Source: Laccaria trichodermophora (Eukaryota > Basidiomycota > Agaricomycetes > Agaricales > Hydnangiaceae). Taken from it: DNA of 64,000 nt. Shown piece by piece: positions 1-12,224 of the stretch (its first letter is position 1; every line of letters starts with the position of its first letter). The position numbers were made by a program, and so were the translations under genes. The notes below the pieces were generated by a model, which searched no databases, was not told the origin of the DNA, and was given only the letters and a program-made list of their open reading frames with translations. The DNA lies in assembly GCA_018417955.1 (NCBI GenBank), contig JACTVC010000050.1, positions 93,596-157,595 on the forward strand, in the 5' to 3' direction.

Positions 1-608
1 AGCTATTGGTCATGTGGTAGTCCACCTATGGTCTGAAAAGGCAGTACATGACTAAAAGCAGTGATTTTTACATGATTTTGACTTTGAGTCGACCAGCCAA
101 CATTCATCCAAGTCCCATCATAGTCAACTTACCATCACATTTTGGTATGTTTACATGACTACACTGATGTGGAGATAACTAACACAACTTATGGATGACT
201 GGTGCTTGAAGTTGCTTGACTTTTGTTTTTACTGAGGGTGACCAACCATTGTGTGGTTTTCTGGATGATGCCCTTGTCAGTGAGCCTCAACTTGTTTCCC
301 ATTTCGTAACACTCTAAAAGACTATAAAGAGGGGAACGAGGTTTGGGTAGCTCACGATTCATACTCAAGCTACCATCACTGGCAGTAACCAGACCTCCAG
401 AAAACATCATGCTCTTTGTGAGTACATCATTTACAATCTTTTGAATATGTTGTCTAACTTTCTTGCAATCTCAGAACACCTTGACCCCTATCTCTCGAGT
501 TCCTTCCACAGGATGCTCATGTACATCATGCAAGTGCACGAGGTAAGCCGAATCTACCTTTTTTGGGGGGGAATAGTACATCAGTACTTTCACATTTTAC
601 TTTTTATA

Positions 609-1248
609 CACTGGTGTGCTTAAAGAATGGACCATGGGTCATTTTCTGATTCTTTGCAAGAATATATTGTGGTCTAAATGTAGTTGTGTTACACTTCCCT
701 TGGTATGAACTAATTTGGGTGAAAGTTGGGGCCTTGAGGAGGTTTTTGTTCTGATGGCCATTTTCAGCACCTGAAAAAAAATATGCACTAACTAGAAAGG
801 GAGCCAAAAGATACCTCTGGTTAGCCTGAATGAGCACATCAAAGAATTAGTTGAAAATACTAAGCAGTTATATCTGTAGAGTCTCTGGAAAATGACTTGT
901 TTTGCCAAAAAGTGACCAAAATAGCACAAAATGACCAGTTTCTACAGGCTCTACAGGCATTACCACTCAGTATTTTCAACTGATTCTTTTATGTGCTCAT
1001 TCAGGCTAACCAGAGGTATCTTTTGGCTCCCTTTCTAGTTAGCACATATTTTTTTTTTCAGGTACTGAAAATGGCCATCAGAACAAAAACCTCCTCAAGG
1101 CCCCAACTTTCACCCAAATTAGTTCATACCAAGGGAAGTGTAACACAACTACATAATGTAAAAGAATACATAACTACATTTAGACTACAATATATTCTTG
1201 CAAAGAACCAGAAAATGACCCATGGTCCATTCTTTAAGCACACCAGTG
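609..1248. mobile_element. Palindromic Tc1-type MITE (foldback), copy 1
   Basis: An almost complete hairpin of 640 bp: the left arm (609 to about 893) is the reverse complement of the right arm (about 943 to 1248), with a loop of roughly 50 bp. The tips read CACTGGTGTGCTT and AAGCACACCAGTG and are flanked by TA at 607-608 and 1249-1250, the Tc1/mariner target duplication. There is no coding capacity; open frames in the two arms are mirror images. I infer a non-autonomous element moved by a Tc1/mariner transposase. Confidence 0.8.
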
Positions 1249-1828
1249 TACTTGTAGAAGCCAGAAAAAGCCGGAAAAAGCCATCAAAAACATCAGTAAT
1301 TGAGCATTTCAGTTTCCAGAGGTTTCTCAACCTGGGCAACCTCTGGAAACCACAGAAAACATGGAGACTGGGAAACCTATGTCTCTTTTTCAGGAAACCT
1401 CATCGGGTGACAAGGTGCAAAAACCTAGGAAACCTGTGAAACTCTTGTCAGTCTATATGCCTGCTACATACACTAACTGATCAAAAGAAATGTCTGACAA
1501 CTTTTTTAATGAAAAATGAGATGTATCTTCCAAATTAAAGGGAAATTCTGAAAACTCTTACTTGTGGGATGAAGTTCTGTGTCAGACTAAGTGTGCCAGA
1601 AGAGATCCAAGGTAACTAGCAGCATTTGCCACCATTGTCAAGGTTATTCATTCAAGAGTGCCATGACCATGGGATATCAGATGTGACATGACCAACAACA
1701 TTGCCTGCTATTTTCATTTCAGCCCCAAACCACATCCCCACATGACCTCTCCTACACTCCCATAACACCCATGGCTCCAAACACAACCCCAACCAACATG
1801 CGAAAGTTTGCATGATGAGAGCAGCGGG

Positions 1829-2369
1829 TGTAATGGACTATCTGTGTGTTAAATGCGGCAGCTGTCGATGAAAGTTGTATGGCGAGCTGGAATGGTAATG
1901 GTGTGAAGACCCAGGTGCGATCTTGGTTGCAACTTGGTCCAAAGAGAGGAAGACTGAAGAAATGAGACTGGATGTGGGCGTATCCTAGCTAGGGTTGAGA
2001 TCACTCTGGAAATCCAAAGCTACAACCCCTGCTACCTCTTGGGAAATCCACAAAAAGATGGATACAGACACAGAAAGGGATAGCACTGCAGATCTGATAA
2101 GATCTGCCCTGATCAACTGGTGCTGACACTTGTTCTCTTGGAGCAGAGTGTCAGTGACCTGTTAATACACAATAACACTTGCCTATTGGTTTGAGCTATG
2201 ATAGAATGCCTGCTAGAAAGCAATAGATGCAGTGGTGGTAGAGATGTAAGAAGGTGAATTGTTACATGACTACTACTGACAAGTATGGAAGGGAGTCATG
2301 TGATGCAAATGCTAAGTAATGGAAAGTAAATGATATAGAGGGAGGATAGGATCCCATATACCTGCTACA
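1829..2369 (-). mobile_element. Solo LTR of the 541-bp LTR family
   Basis: 541 bp, reverse complement of the LTRs at 31638-32178 and 36703-37243, with TG...CA ends. It is bounded by the 5-bp direct repeat GCGGG (1824-1828 and 2370-2374), so it is the product of LTR-LTR recombination after a normal insertion. It interrupts the N-terminal coding part of the Tc1-like transposase. Confidence 0.9.
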
Positions 2370-2374
2370 GCGGG

Positions 2375-3255
2375 ATACTCAAATGATGAGATTCGAGCTG
2401 CTCTAACTGGCTGCCACAATCTATCTGACTGCCAAATCTACCAGATTGTGAAGAGATATGCAGAGAAGGAAAACTACTATGAGGTTATGCCTCGTGACAC
2501 ATGCGTTGCTCTCCAACACCTGTCAAATATGACTGCCCACAATGCTTCAGACCTGCAACACGAGTACTTCCCAGATGTTTCTGTACAAACTATCAGGCAT
2601 ACACTTAGGGCAGAAGGTCTTCAAGCTCATATTCATCACACAGTCCTGTTTATCTCACATAAGAACCTGCATGTGTGAAAGACCTGGGCTGAAGAACACC
2701 TTGAATGGACAGTTTCAAATTGGAGGGCCATCAACTTCTCAGATGAGTTGATTGTCCATGTCTTTGGCTCAGGTGGGGTATGAAGCATTCACTCTGAACT
2801 TCTTGCATAGCTGAAGCCAAGAGGGAAGGAGGAGGCAAGAATGGGTGGATCTGGGATCAACACCCATGAGTGAGCAATGAGCAGTTACAAGATACTCAGC
2901 TGGCCCAACATGATTATGCATACTGTAGGAAGTACAGATATACAAAGCACTACATGTAGTGCAAGAGGATGGCAAGACTGCTGACAAGATGGTGGTTCAA
3001 GACAAAAGATCAATATATTATGTAAGATATCCAAATCTAGCTATATACCACTGTTTGACTATGGCCTCTGGGCATTCCCTTCCAATCCTATATCACACAG
3101 ACCTTTACCACGTTCTGAGGAGGATTTATGGATAGCATTGCAGGAGGAGTGGTATAGGATTGATATCTCTGTTATTGAAAAGTTGTATGCATCTTTGCCT
3201 CAGAGGGTCTGAGCAGTACATGATGTGAGGGGGGGTAACACATGCTACTGATTAG
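2375..3255 (+). pseudogene. Tc1-like transposase A, remnant
   Basis: After the solo LTR the reading frame gives an HTH-type sequence (about 2375-2660; residues such as SNDEIRAALTG and VSVQTIRHTLRAEGL) typical of the DNA-binding half of Tc1 transposases. A first catalytic-type motif follows near 2745 (INFSDELI). At 2779 a solo LTR replaces the rest of the DDE domain. Beyond it, 3098-3255 encodes the C-terminal tail (EEDLWIALQEEW, then ASLPQRV), followed by an in-frame TGA. The second Asp and the final Glu region are absent. The gene is dead. Confidence 0.75.
2779..3097 (-). mobile_element. Solo LTR of the 319-bp LTR family
   Basis: 319 bp, reverse complement of the LTRs of the elements at 26208-29763 and 41281-45142. 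The first bases are TATGAAG where intact copies have TGTGAAG. There is no target duplication (left flank TGGGG, right flank CAGAC), and the host transposase lacks its middle. I infer recombination between LTRs at different sites, or a later deletion. Confidence 0.85.
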
Positions 3256-4058
3256 TTTGTCCTAATACTTCAGATTTCTCGCTCTTGGCCATGTTATGTT
3301 TTGAAATCCCATTTTGTTTACACTCTGTTTTGGAACATGTGATAATCATGTCCTCACCATTCAGCAGCTTTTTATTTTATCTTCATAAAAATTTCTGGTT
3401 ATACCCTAAAGATGTATATCTTGCTTCATGTTCAAAATCTCACAGCGAAAGTTTGCAGTTCTCAAGCTAAAAGCAGAACTTGGAGAAATTGACTGTGTGA
3501 CATTTCTTTTGATCAGTTAGTGTAAGTAGTGGGTCTTAGCCTGCAGCTCTCAAGGGCTCCACCATGGGAAATGTTACAGTTGTTTGTAGCTCTCTTGCAC
3601 ATCCATGGTGGAATACTTTACATTTGCTTGTACATCTGTATTGCTTTTGTCATCCAGAGAAAGGTGAGAATGATTGCAAAAATCACTTTCAAAAAAAGTT
3701 CATTTCTTTTTAATCTGATCACCAGAGCACCCCCATAGGCCCGCTACTCATGGTCACAAAAAGTAATGGGGCACATGCTTGGACACACTCACACACCTCG
3801 CTCAACTTAGACAACAATTCTACATTTATGCATTAAGCTGGTAGGATATCCAGGAAAAAACTATATGTTCACATTAAGGGAATATGAGAGATATTATCTA
3901 CAAAATTAGAATTGGGTATGGCCTCCTTTAGCTGCTAAAATGTCCTGCACATGCTCCTGCATAGTATCTATGTGTTTGTCTATATTGGAAATTGGCAGTG
4001 AGTCCCATGCATCCCTGACTGCATGGCAAAGCTCATCTACAGATGTAGGGGGGTGTGG

Positions 4059-4203
4059 TGGAGTAGTGCATCCTGGTGGATGCATACTCCCTTTCCCTGG
4101 TGTTCAGGGTCTTCCCTAGGTGTTTGAGGGTCATTACTTACATACATATGTGTTGCATCATGTTTGTACGATCTCCAGTCCATACCACCATGTCGTCTGT
4201 GTC
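4059..4203 (+). repeat. Left LTR of the TRIM, 5' part
   Basis: Matches 10029-10173 with a few substitutions and breaks at CTGTGTC, which is repeated at 9351-9357 on the other side of the foldback. The remaining 35 bp of this LTR are at 9358-9392. Confidence 0.82.
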
Positions 4204-7200
4204 CACAAGTATACATAGATGTCACTATAGTACCATAACAATAGAAATTGACAATTGTCCCAATAAGTCATAGGGCTACCCCAATGGGCCCAATACACAT
4301 GGACGCTATGGATCCATACCTGGGACCAATGGATGTTTACAGCATATGGTATTAATGTGTGGCCCAATGCATATTCTGCAGATGTGGTTATTGCCATAAT
4401 CAATGGTACCATAGGTACCCAAAGTATAATCTACAGAATGGCCAAATGTTGGGCCACATGCGTTCAAGAGATCACCGGAAGCATTGACATGCTGACTGCA
4501 AGTGCTCTGAAAATGCGACTGAAAAAATGTCCGGATTTGTGGTTGCCATGTTGGATGTCACTGCCCCAAATATGCAGCTGAAGAAAGGTCCGGATTTGTC
4601 ACTAGTATGCAGAATACCAGTGCTCCAAAAATGCGGCCGAAAAAATGTCCGGATTTGTGATTAACTTAGTTAATGTCACTGCTCCGAAAATGCGGCCGAA
4701 AAAAACATCTGGATTTGTATTTAAGATGCTGAATGTCATTGCCCCAAAAATGCGGCCGAAAAAATGTCCAGAGTTGTAGTTGACTGGGTAAATGTCACTG
4801 CTCCAAAAATGCGGCCGAAAAAACATCCGGATTTGTATTTAAGATGCTGAATGTCATTGCCCCGAAAATGCGGCCAAAAAAATGTCCGGAGTTGTAGTTG
4901 ACTGGGTAAATGTCACTGCTCCAAAAACACGGCCGAAAAAACATCCGGATTTGTAATAGTACAACACTGTCCGAAATTTCAGATGTAATTTTGACAGGCG
5001 CCAGACAACCCCCATGGAATGCTTCGATGCCCGAAATTTAGAACTTCAAGCACCCGAAAATGCGGCCGAAAAAATGTCCAGATTTGTGATTAACTTGGTA
5101 AACGTCGCTGCTCCGAAAATGTGACCAGAAAGACATCCGGATTTGTATTAGTGCACCAATGTCCGAAGTTTCGGATGTAATTTTGACATGGACCAGACAG
5201 CCCCCCCATGGATTGCTCTGAAGTCCGAAATTTTTTAAGTTAGTTCAAACCTTCTTCTGTTTGGCCTGCGGGTTTCCAATTACAGCAACAGACCTTTTGT
5301 GGCTCCCCCGCAGGTCTCCGATTACACCCATGGATTACCTGCTGCTCTGTTACACCTGTGGCCACCCACGGACCACCTGCTGCTCCTTGACCAATTGGCC
5401 CTCTTCCATCAGCCCCCCACCCATGGGCCACGTTTGCAGCTGGCCTGCAAAATGGACCAACAATTGTGCCTTTACATTCAGAGACCATTATTCCATTACA
5501 CCTGTGGACCAGCAATTGTGCTGTTTCATCCACAGACAAGCACTTGTTCCATTACACCCGTGGGCTGCGCTCTCATCCGCGGACCTGCTCTTTTTCTGTT
5601 ACCCCCACGGACCAGCAATTCTTTTATCTGCGGACTGACGGATTACCTACCACTCCGTTTCTGCAGACACCCATTGTTGCTGTTGGACCCATGGGCCACA
5701 CCATTTGTTAAGCCCATTGGTCTGTTACATCCGCGGGCCACCAGCTAGAGCTCCACGGACGTGAACATCTGGATCTGGATTTGTATTTAACATGCTGAAT
5801 GTCATTGCCCCAAAAATGCAGCTGAAAGAATGTCCGGATTTGTGATTAACTTGGTGAACGTCACTGATCCGAAAATGTGGCTGAAAAAACATCCGGATTT
5901 GTATTAGTGCAACAATGTCCGAAGTTTCACATGTAATTTTGACATGGACCAGACAACCCCCCATGGAATGCTCTGAAGTCCGAAAGTTTTCAAGTTACTT
6001 CCATCTGGATATAATAATCCCCATAGACTGCACCAATGTCCGAAATTTTGGATGTAATTTTGACAGGGGCCAGACAACCCCCATGGAATGCTCCAATGTC
6101 CGAAATTTATACTTCAAGTACCCGAAAATGCGGTCACAAAAACATCCGGATTTGTATTTAACATGCTGAATGTTATTACCCCGAAAATGTGGCTGAAAAA
6201 ATGTCTGGAGTTGTAGTTGACTTGGTCAATGTCACTGCTCCGAAAATGCGGCCGAAAAAACATCCGGATTTGTATTTAACATGCTGAATGTCATTGCCCC
6301 GAAAATACGGCCGAAAAAATGTCCGGATTTGTGATTAACTTGGTGAACATCACTGATCCGAAAATGCGGCCGAAAAAACATCCGGATTCGTATTAGTGCA
6401 ACAATGTCCGAAGTTTCGGATGTAATTTTGACATGGACCAGACAACCCCCCGCGGAATGCTCTGAAGTCATGTATGGGCCACTTGTCCGATATTTATAGG
6501 TTTTTTAGTGTCCTTGATCATGAATGAGTATATGGGTTCATGGGTCTACAGTTGAAGGAGTGAGAAGGGTGGACATTTGCCATTTCTGTATCATTGGTTT
6601 ATTATGAATAAGTACATAGATTCAGGGTGCTATGGTTGAAGGAGTGATAATGGTGGGCATTTTGCTATTGCTTTCACTGTCTGTGTCACCTCTTCAACCA
6701 TACATCCCCATGAACATATGTACTTATTCATTGATGTCTGGTCTCCCAAACTTGAAAGTTTGTAGTCCACTTTTCTGACATATAATTTGTAGTGTCCTTC
6801 ACTATGAATAAGTACATAGGTTCATGGGACTATCATTGAAGGAGTGAAATGGATGGACAATTTGACATTCCGGTATTTCACTTAGTTTTAAGATTGAACT
6901 ATGTCATTCTCACTCCTTGAACCATATCTCCATGAACATATATATACTTATACATAGTAAATCAATGATCCAGCAATTGCAAAATGTCCACCCTTTTCAC
7001 TCCTTCAACCATAGACCCATGAACCCATATACTCATTCATGATCAAGGACACTAAAAAACCTATAAATATCGGACAAGTGGCCCATACATGACCTGTAGA
7101 GTACCCGTACCCACAACCCCACGGGTTTACCTGTCAAAACGAGCCCAAGAAGATCCAAATCGGTTAAGAATTGAGAGAGTTCTGCCTGAGTTCAACTGGT

Positions 7201-9350
7201 CATTACAAAATTGTGTAGTCTAAAAAGCAGACACTACAAAGTTTTGTAGTCTAGAATTTCGGACATCAATGTATTCCGTGGGGGGTTGTCTGGTCCATGT
7301 CAAAATTACATCCGAAATTTTGGCCATTGTTGCACTAATACGAATCCGGATGTTTTTTCGGCCGCATTTTCGGATCAGTGATGTTCACCAAGTTAATCAC
7401 AAATCCGGACATTTTTTCGGCTGTATTTTCGGGGCAATGTCATTCAGCATGTTAAATACAAATCCGGATGTTTTTTCGGCTGCATTTTCGGAGCAGTGAC
7501 ATTGACCAAGTCAACTACAACTCCAGACATTTTTTCAGCCACATTTTCGGGGTAATGACATTCAGCATGTTAAATACAAATCCGGATGTTTTTGTGACCG
7601 CATTTTCGGGTACTTGAAGTATAAATTTCGGACATTGGAGCATTCCATGGGGGTTGTCTGGCCCCTGTCAAAATTACATCCAAAATTTCGGACATTGGTG
7701 CAGTCTATGGGGATTATTATATCCAGATGGAAGTAACTTGAAAACTTTCGGACTTCAGAGCATTCCATGGGGGGTTGTCTGGTCCATGTCAAAATTACAT
7801 GTGAAACTTCGGACATTGTTGCACTAATACAAATCCGGATGTTTTTTCAGCCACATTTTCGGATCAGTGACGTTCACCAAGTTAATCACAAATCCGGACA
7901 TTCTTTCAGCTGCATTTTTGGGGCAATGACATTCAGCATGTTAAATACAAATCCAGATCCAGATGTTCACGTCCGTGGAGCTCTAGCTGGTGGCCCGCGG
8001 ATGTAACAGACCAATGGGCTTAACAAATGGTGTGGCCCATGGGTCCAACAGCAACAATGGGTGTCTGCAGAAACGGAGTGGTAGGTAATCCGTCAGTCCG
8101 CAGATAAAAGAATTGCTGGTCCGTGGGGGTAACAGAAAAAGAGCAGGTCCGCGGATGAGAGCGCAGCCCACGGGTGTAATGGAACAAGTGCTTGTCTGTG
8201 GATGAAACAGCACAATTGCTGGTCCACAGGTGTAATGGAATAATGGTCTCTGAATGTAAAGGCACAATTGTTGGTCCATTTTGCAGGCCAGCTGCAAACG
8301 TGGCCCATGGGTGGGGGGCTGATGGAAGAGGGCCAATTGGTCAAGGAGCAGCAGGTGGTCCGTGGGTGGCCACAGGTGTAACAGAGCAGCAGGTAATCCA
8401 TGGGTGTAATCGGAGACCTGCGGGGGAGCCACAAAAGGTCTGTTGCTGTAATTGGAAACCCGCAGGCCAAACAGAAGAAGGTTCCGCGGGTCTAAGAGAA
8501 CAAGAGCTGGACATCGTGGGTGTAATGGAATAAGATCCTGCAGGTGTAATGGACCTATTGTCAACCTGTGGGGTAATGGAACACAATCTGGCCCGTGTGG
8601 CGACCCACGGGGCTAACGGAACAAGAGCTGCCCCATGGGGGTAATGAACAACAGCCAGCCTGAGGGTGTAATGGATCAATTGTCAATCTGTGGGGGTAAC
8701 AGAACATGATATGGCCCATGTGGCGACCCCCAGGGGTAACGGAACAAGAGCTACCCCATGGGGGTAACTGCACAATAGCCAACCTGCAGGTGTAATTGCA
8801 CAATTGTGCGGCCGTGGGTCCAACGGAACAGGAGCAGACCCACGGGTTTACCAGACCAAAGCCCACCTGCAAAATTCAAATAATCATTGGGCTAACCTAT
8901 GAACTATAGCTTATATCATGGCATGGGCCCAACTTACAAGCCATAGCATTGAAATTTTACCATTGGGCCCAACCTGTTCCCTTAACAAATACCTTACATT
9001 AGGCCCAACCATCAACCGTAGCTTAATAATTGGGCCAATGGGCCCAACCATCTCCCTTAACGATTTCCCTTCATTGGGCCCAACTATCAATGGTACCTTA
9101 ATACTGTCATATATCAATGGCCAAAATTACCCCCATTTAAGCCATGTGGCCAATCTATAAACCCTTAGCTTGGACTGTGGCACTGTCGTTGGGCCCAACA
9201 ATCAAATATACATATTGTCATGTTGTTGGGCCAATGTATAGTATCATAATGTCTTTTGTAATTGGGCCCATTGGGGTAGCCCTATGACTTATTGGGACAA
9301 TTGTCAATTTCTATTGTTATGGTTCCATAGTGTATCTACTGAATGCCCTG
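4204..9350. mobile_element. Large foldback element, 5.1 kb
   Basis: Inserted in the TRIM's left LTR with a 7-bp target duplication CTGTGTC (4197-4203, 9351-9357). The outer inverted repeat pairs about 4228-4297 with 9244-9312. The inner arms 5249-6480 and 7255-8482 are near-perfect reverse complements, and 6480-6600 pairs with about 6965-7092. About 170 bp near 7093-7260 is present only in the right arm. The left subterminal zone, about 4510-5180, is an array of roughly 59-bp units each with a word like CATCCGGATTTGT. The right zone has two different arrays (8490-8880 with TGGGGGTAAC words, 8890-9250 with TGGGCCCAAC words). The centre (about 6530-7050) alternates direct and inverted units of a GAATAAGTACATAGG/GAAGGAGTGA sequence. 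There is no transposase; mirrored open frames are by-products of the palindrome. Confidence 0.8.
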
Positions 9351-9392
9351 CTGTGTCTACGTGTTCCCTCTGAGTCACTCGGCACCTCTCCA

Positions 9393-10028
9393 TCTGGTGA
9401 TGAGAGTGGTCTTCGTCTCACCAATTCTGAGCCCCTTTTTTTCGCTATGACTTCCAGTGATCAGGACGACATCCAATCCGCTTGGGATGCATCCATCCTC
9501 TTCCACATAGCAATTGACTCAGTCCTCTCGAGTATCACCATCTACACCCTTCCAGCAACCTCTCTGTTCATTTCCGACATGCCTTTCACCTGTGTTTACC
9601 GTGTTACAGTGACTTTTCGAGCCACCCCGTCATTTTGAGAGCGTGGGAATCTTTTTCTTTGTAGGTGCTATACTCCTGTTCAAGCTCCCTCTGGCCTCGA
9701 GTTCAAGACTTCAACCTGTCCACTGTCCGCTTCCAGTCTCTGAAGGCTCCCTGCACGGATCCACTTGCACATCCCCTCACAATCTCCCCATCCCCCATAC
9801 ACATCACACATCCACCTGCTTTCTTGACGCACCCATTCTTTTGACAGCCCACGTCGACCATCTACCCATCCCTTTCAGATCTTTTTTAGTGTCCGTGCAT
9901 GATGCACATGCGTTTTTGTGACTTTGCGTTTTTCTCCCAATGGTGGAAGGTTTGGTCATGGGTTAGGCTTAGTGTTTTGAGGTCGTTGTTGAAGCGACGC
10001 GGACGTCGCTTTGTTTGGGGGGGGCACA
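9393..10028 (+). other. Internal region of the TRIM
   Basis: About 640 bp between the two LTRs. There is no recognisable gag or pol sequence. It starts with TCTGGTGATGAG right after the left LTR and ends in a G-rich run before the right LTR. Confidence 0.6.
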
Positions 10029-10208
10029 TGGAGTAGTGCATCCTGGTGGATGCATACTCCCTTTCCCTGGTGTTCGGGGTCTTCCCTAGGTGTTCGAGGG
10101 TCATTACTTACATACATATGTGTTGCATCATGTTTGTACGATCTCCAGTCCATACCACCATGTCGTCTGTGTCTACGTGTTCCCTCTGAGTCACTTGGCA
10201 CCTCTCCA
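10029..10208 (+). repeat. Right LTR of the TRIM
   Basis: 180 bp, TG...CA, same sequence as the split left LTR. It abuts the GTGG target duplication at 10209-10212. Confidence 0.82.
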
Positions 10209-11228
10209 GTGGTAAAGCATGTAGGACCTTTTTTAGTTCATGCCAAACTGGCTCAATAGGATTTAAATCAGGGGATGATGGTGGGTGATATAGCAATGGA
10301 ATGCCTGCAGTAAAAAACCAGTTCTGTGTCGATTTACTGCAGTGACTTGCTGCTCCTTCCTGTTGAAAATAGACCTTGCCCATCTCTCCAGTGACCTCAG
10401 CATGGAAAGAAGCCAAAACACCCTCAAGTACCTGGTCTTTGTATTGTGCTGTGTTCATCCCTCCTCCCTTCCCTCCTGGATATTCCAAAACAATCAATGG
10501 CCCCTTTCTCCCCTTCATGATACAGGCCCAGACCATAACACACACGGAGGACTGCTTGAATGTCGGGACAAGGCAATCTTCATTCAGTACCTTGTCGGTG
10601 CATTGTGTTATGTAGATTTTGCCATGGTTGTCTCCAATATAAACATAGCACTCATCAGACCAAATGACTTTCACCCAGTCAATCTCTGTAAATCCCTTGT
10701 ACATTCGCGCCCACCACACACAATCAACCTTGTGCCTCTTTGTAAGGTAGGGGACCTTTTGCACAGCTCATCTGTGGTATCCTTCCTTGGCTAAGATGTT
10801 TCGGACTGTACTCTTGCTGATTTTGGGCAATGTCGCATTTGCTATCTTGCAGAAGGGCTTTCTATGGTTGGTTACTGCAGTTCGGACCACAAGCTGTTTG
10901 GTTCGATCAGAAACCTCCTTTGGACAACCTGAGCGTCACAAGTTCTGCAAGTTTCTGCTGGTTTCATATCTTTTCCAGATGTGGTCTGCTGAGGACTTTT
11001 TGATTCCAAACATACTGCCTGCTTCACGAACAGATTTCCCAGCTTTGACAGCACCGATGAATCGGTTTTTGGTAGGAGTGTCATATTGAGTGCGAGAAGT
11101 CTTATTCTCCTTCATGTAGTGGATAAAAACGAAGATGGGGTGGGTATATAGACTCAAATATTTTCAACCACCATCAACTTTGTGACACGCCAACTCACGT
11201 GCCCCATTACTTTTTGTGACCACGAGTA

Positions 11229-12208
11229 CAGTGGTTGCAGCTCTCAAGGGACATTGGCTGTGAGGAGCGAACTGCACAAGTGGTTTGGTGACAAGCAGCC
11301 AACAAAGGATCACAGAATCACTTTTTAAGAAAAGAAAAAAAACAGTTACTTTTTATGTAAACACCATAGTGGGCTTTGTGCCTGTAGATGTGCTACAGTT
11401 ATTATAGAATAATATATAAAGTACAATCTATCTGTATATACAGGATATCATAGACAAACAATATGCACATGTGGGTGCTTATATACCCAGAGGCTGTGCA
11501 CAGACCATGTGGTCATGTTTGTGCTAAAATCCAGTTGTGACAACAGCAAACAATGCCGACAACAATCAACAATCAACAATCAACGTCCTCCCACTGCCTG
11601 ATTATGACGTCGCCCCCCACCACTCTAAGCCCCCTGCGAGCCACTGCTTGCAGGGTGGCAATGGTGTCTGTTCTTGGCCACAACAACCAGCAGCTGGATG
11701 CCTACATGAGAAACATAGTGCAAGATCCCAAACTGGGATAGGCAGAGCAAGTGTGACACCTTTTCCAGGCTGGAATATTGTGGGGGCAGGTCAATAAATA
11801 TGTAGGGTAATACTCTTTGTTGTAATTACATTTTACCCTTTCCACAAAGAGGAAAGTCATTGGAAAAATTTGAATATTCTCACTTGGAATAGTTGAACAG
11901 ATCCAAACAAAGAGTCCTTTCTCAGAAATCTCATCCTTTCTGGCCCCTTTTCACAGCATGTATCAATTTTCCATGGCATCTGAAAACAAAGGATCCCTTT
12001 CCTTTGGCTTTCCTCTTAATCTTACTCAATTGTTAAACTTTTACTACAATATCACAAACAGTAAAATCTTTTGAATATTTCAGCTTTTGTTCACCCTTTA
12101 CCAGGATAGAAAAGGCAAAGCAACTTTCTTGGCCCAGATTTTTTAAAATCCCATGCCTTTCCCCACCAGACAAAATTTAAATATAATCAGGATGCTCTTG
12201 GAAAGAAA
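11229..12208. other. Unassigned stretch in the duplication
   Basis: No recognised gene. It is AT-rich with a weak reading frame at 11553-11741 (ends QQLDAYMRNIVQDPKLG, then a stop, then more in-frame residues to about 11803). The frame is conserved in copy 2, but I cannot tie it to a family. The rest holds only simple A/T-rich sequence. Confidence 0.4.
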
Positions 12209-12224
12209 AAGTGTTGCACTTTCT

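Larger units (their letters stand above)
1471..3522 (+). mobile_element. Tc1-like element A, broken by two solo LTRs
   Basis: Terminal inverted repeats CACTAACTGATCAAAAGAA at the left and its complement at 3504-3522 are flanked by TA at 1469-1470 and 3523-3524. Inside is a plus-strand Tc1-type transposase reading frame, interrupted by a 541-bp solo LTR (1829-2369) and a 319-bp solo LTR (2779-3097). The TIRs with TA duplication and the HTH sequence support Tc1/mariner. It cannot be autonomous. Confidence 0.82.
4059..10208 (+). mobile_element. TRIM-like LTR element with nested foldback
   Basis: The ends are TGGAGTAG...CTCTCCA (TG...CA) with direct repeats of 180 bp. The insertion is flanked by GTGG (4055-4058 and 10209-10212), and copy 2 shows the uninterrupted target at about 61071-61076. 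The left LTR is 4059-4203 plus 9358-9392, the right LTR 10029-10208. The internal region is only about 640 bp (9393-10028). It begins TCTGGTGATGAGAG, a possible primer-binding site, and ends in a G-run (GGGGGGGGCACA) that could be the polypurine tract. It has no protein-coding domain, so it depends on other elements for movement. Length without the foldback is about 1.0 kb. Confidence 0.8.
3905..11115 (-). pseudogene. Tc1-like DD34E transposase B, copy 1
   Basis: Minus strand, from an ATG at 11113-11115 (KSVREAGSMFGI helix-turn-helix) to the C-terminus at about 3905. The catalytic core lies at about 10213-10764: IWSDECYVYIG carries the first Asp, HPPSSPDLNPIEPVW the final Glu. The second catalytic position reads QQEGA, whereas copy 2 has QQDGA, so the active-site Asp is lost. 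In-frame TGA codons lie at 10936-10938 and 10768-10770. The TRIM insertion 4059-10208 removes the C-terminal part from the frame. Function would be cut-and-paste transposition into TA; this copy cannot do it. Confidence 0.85.
3747..11226 (-). mobile_element. Tc1-like element B, copy 1, split by a 6.15-kb insertion
   Basis: The TIR starts CTCATGGTCACAAAAAG at 3747 and ends as its complement at 11226, flanked by TA (3745-3746, 11227-11228). Without the insertion 4059-10208 the element is about 1.33 kb, the usual Tc1 size, and matches 60761-62086. It encodes a minus-strand DDE transposase. The empty homologous site in copy 2 shows the insertion came after this Tc1 settled. Confidence 0.88.

Noticed and set aside
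5240..8564. Pairs of identical ORFs on opposite strands
   Set aside because: They mirror each other because of the foldback palindrome; none has a recognisable domain or start context.
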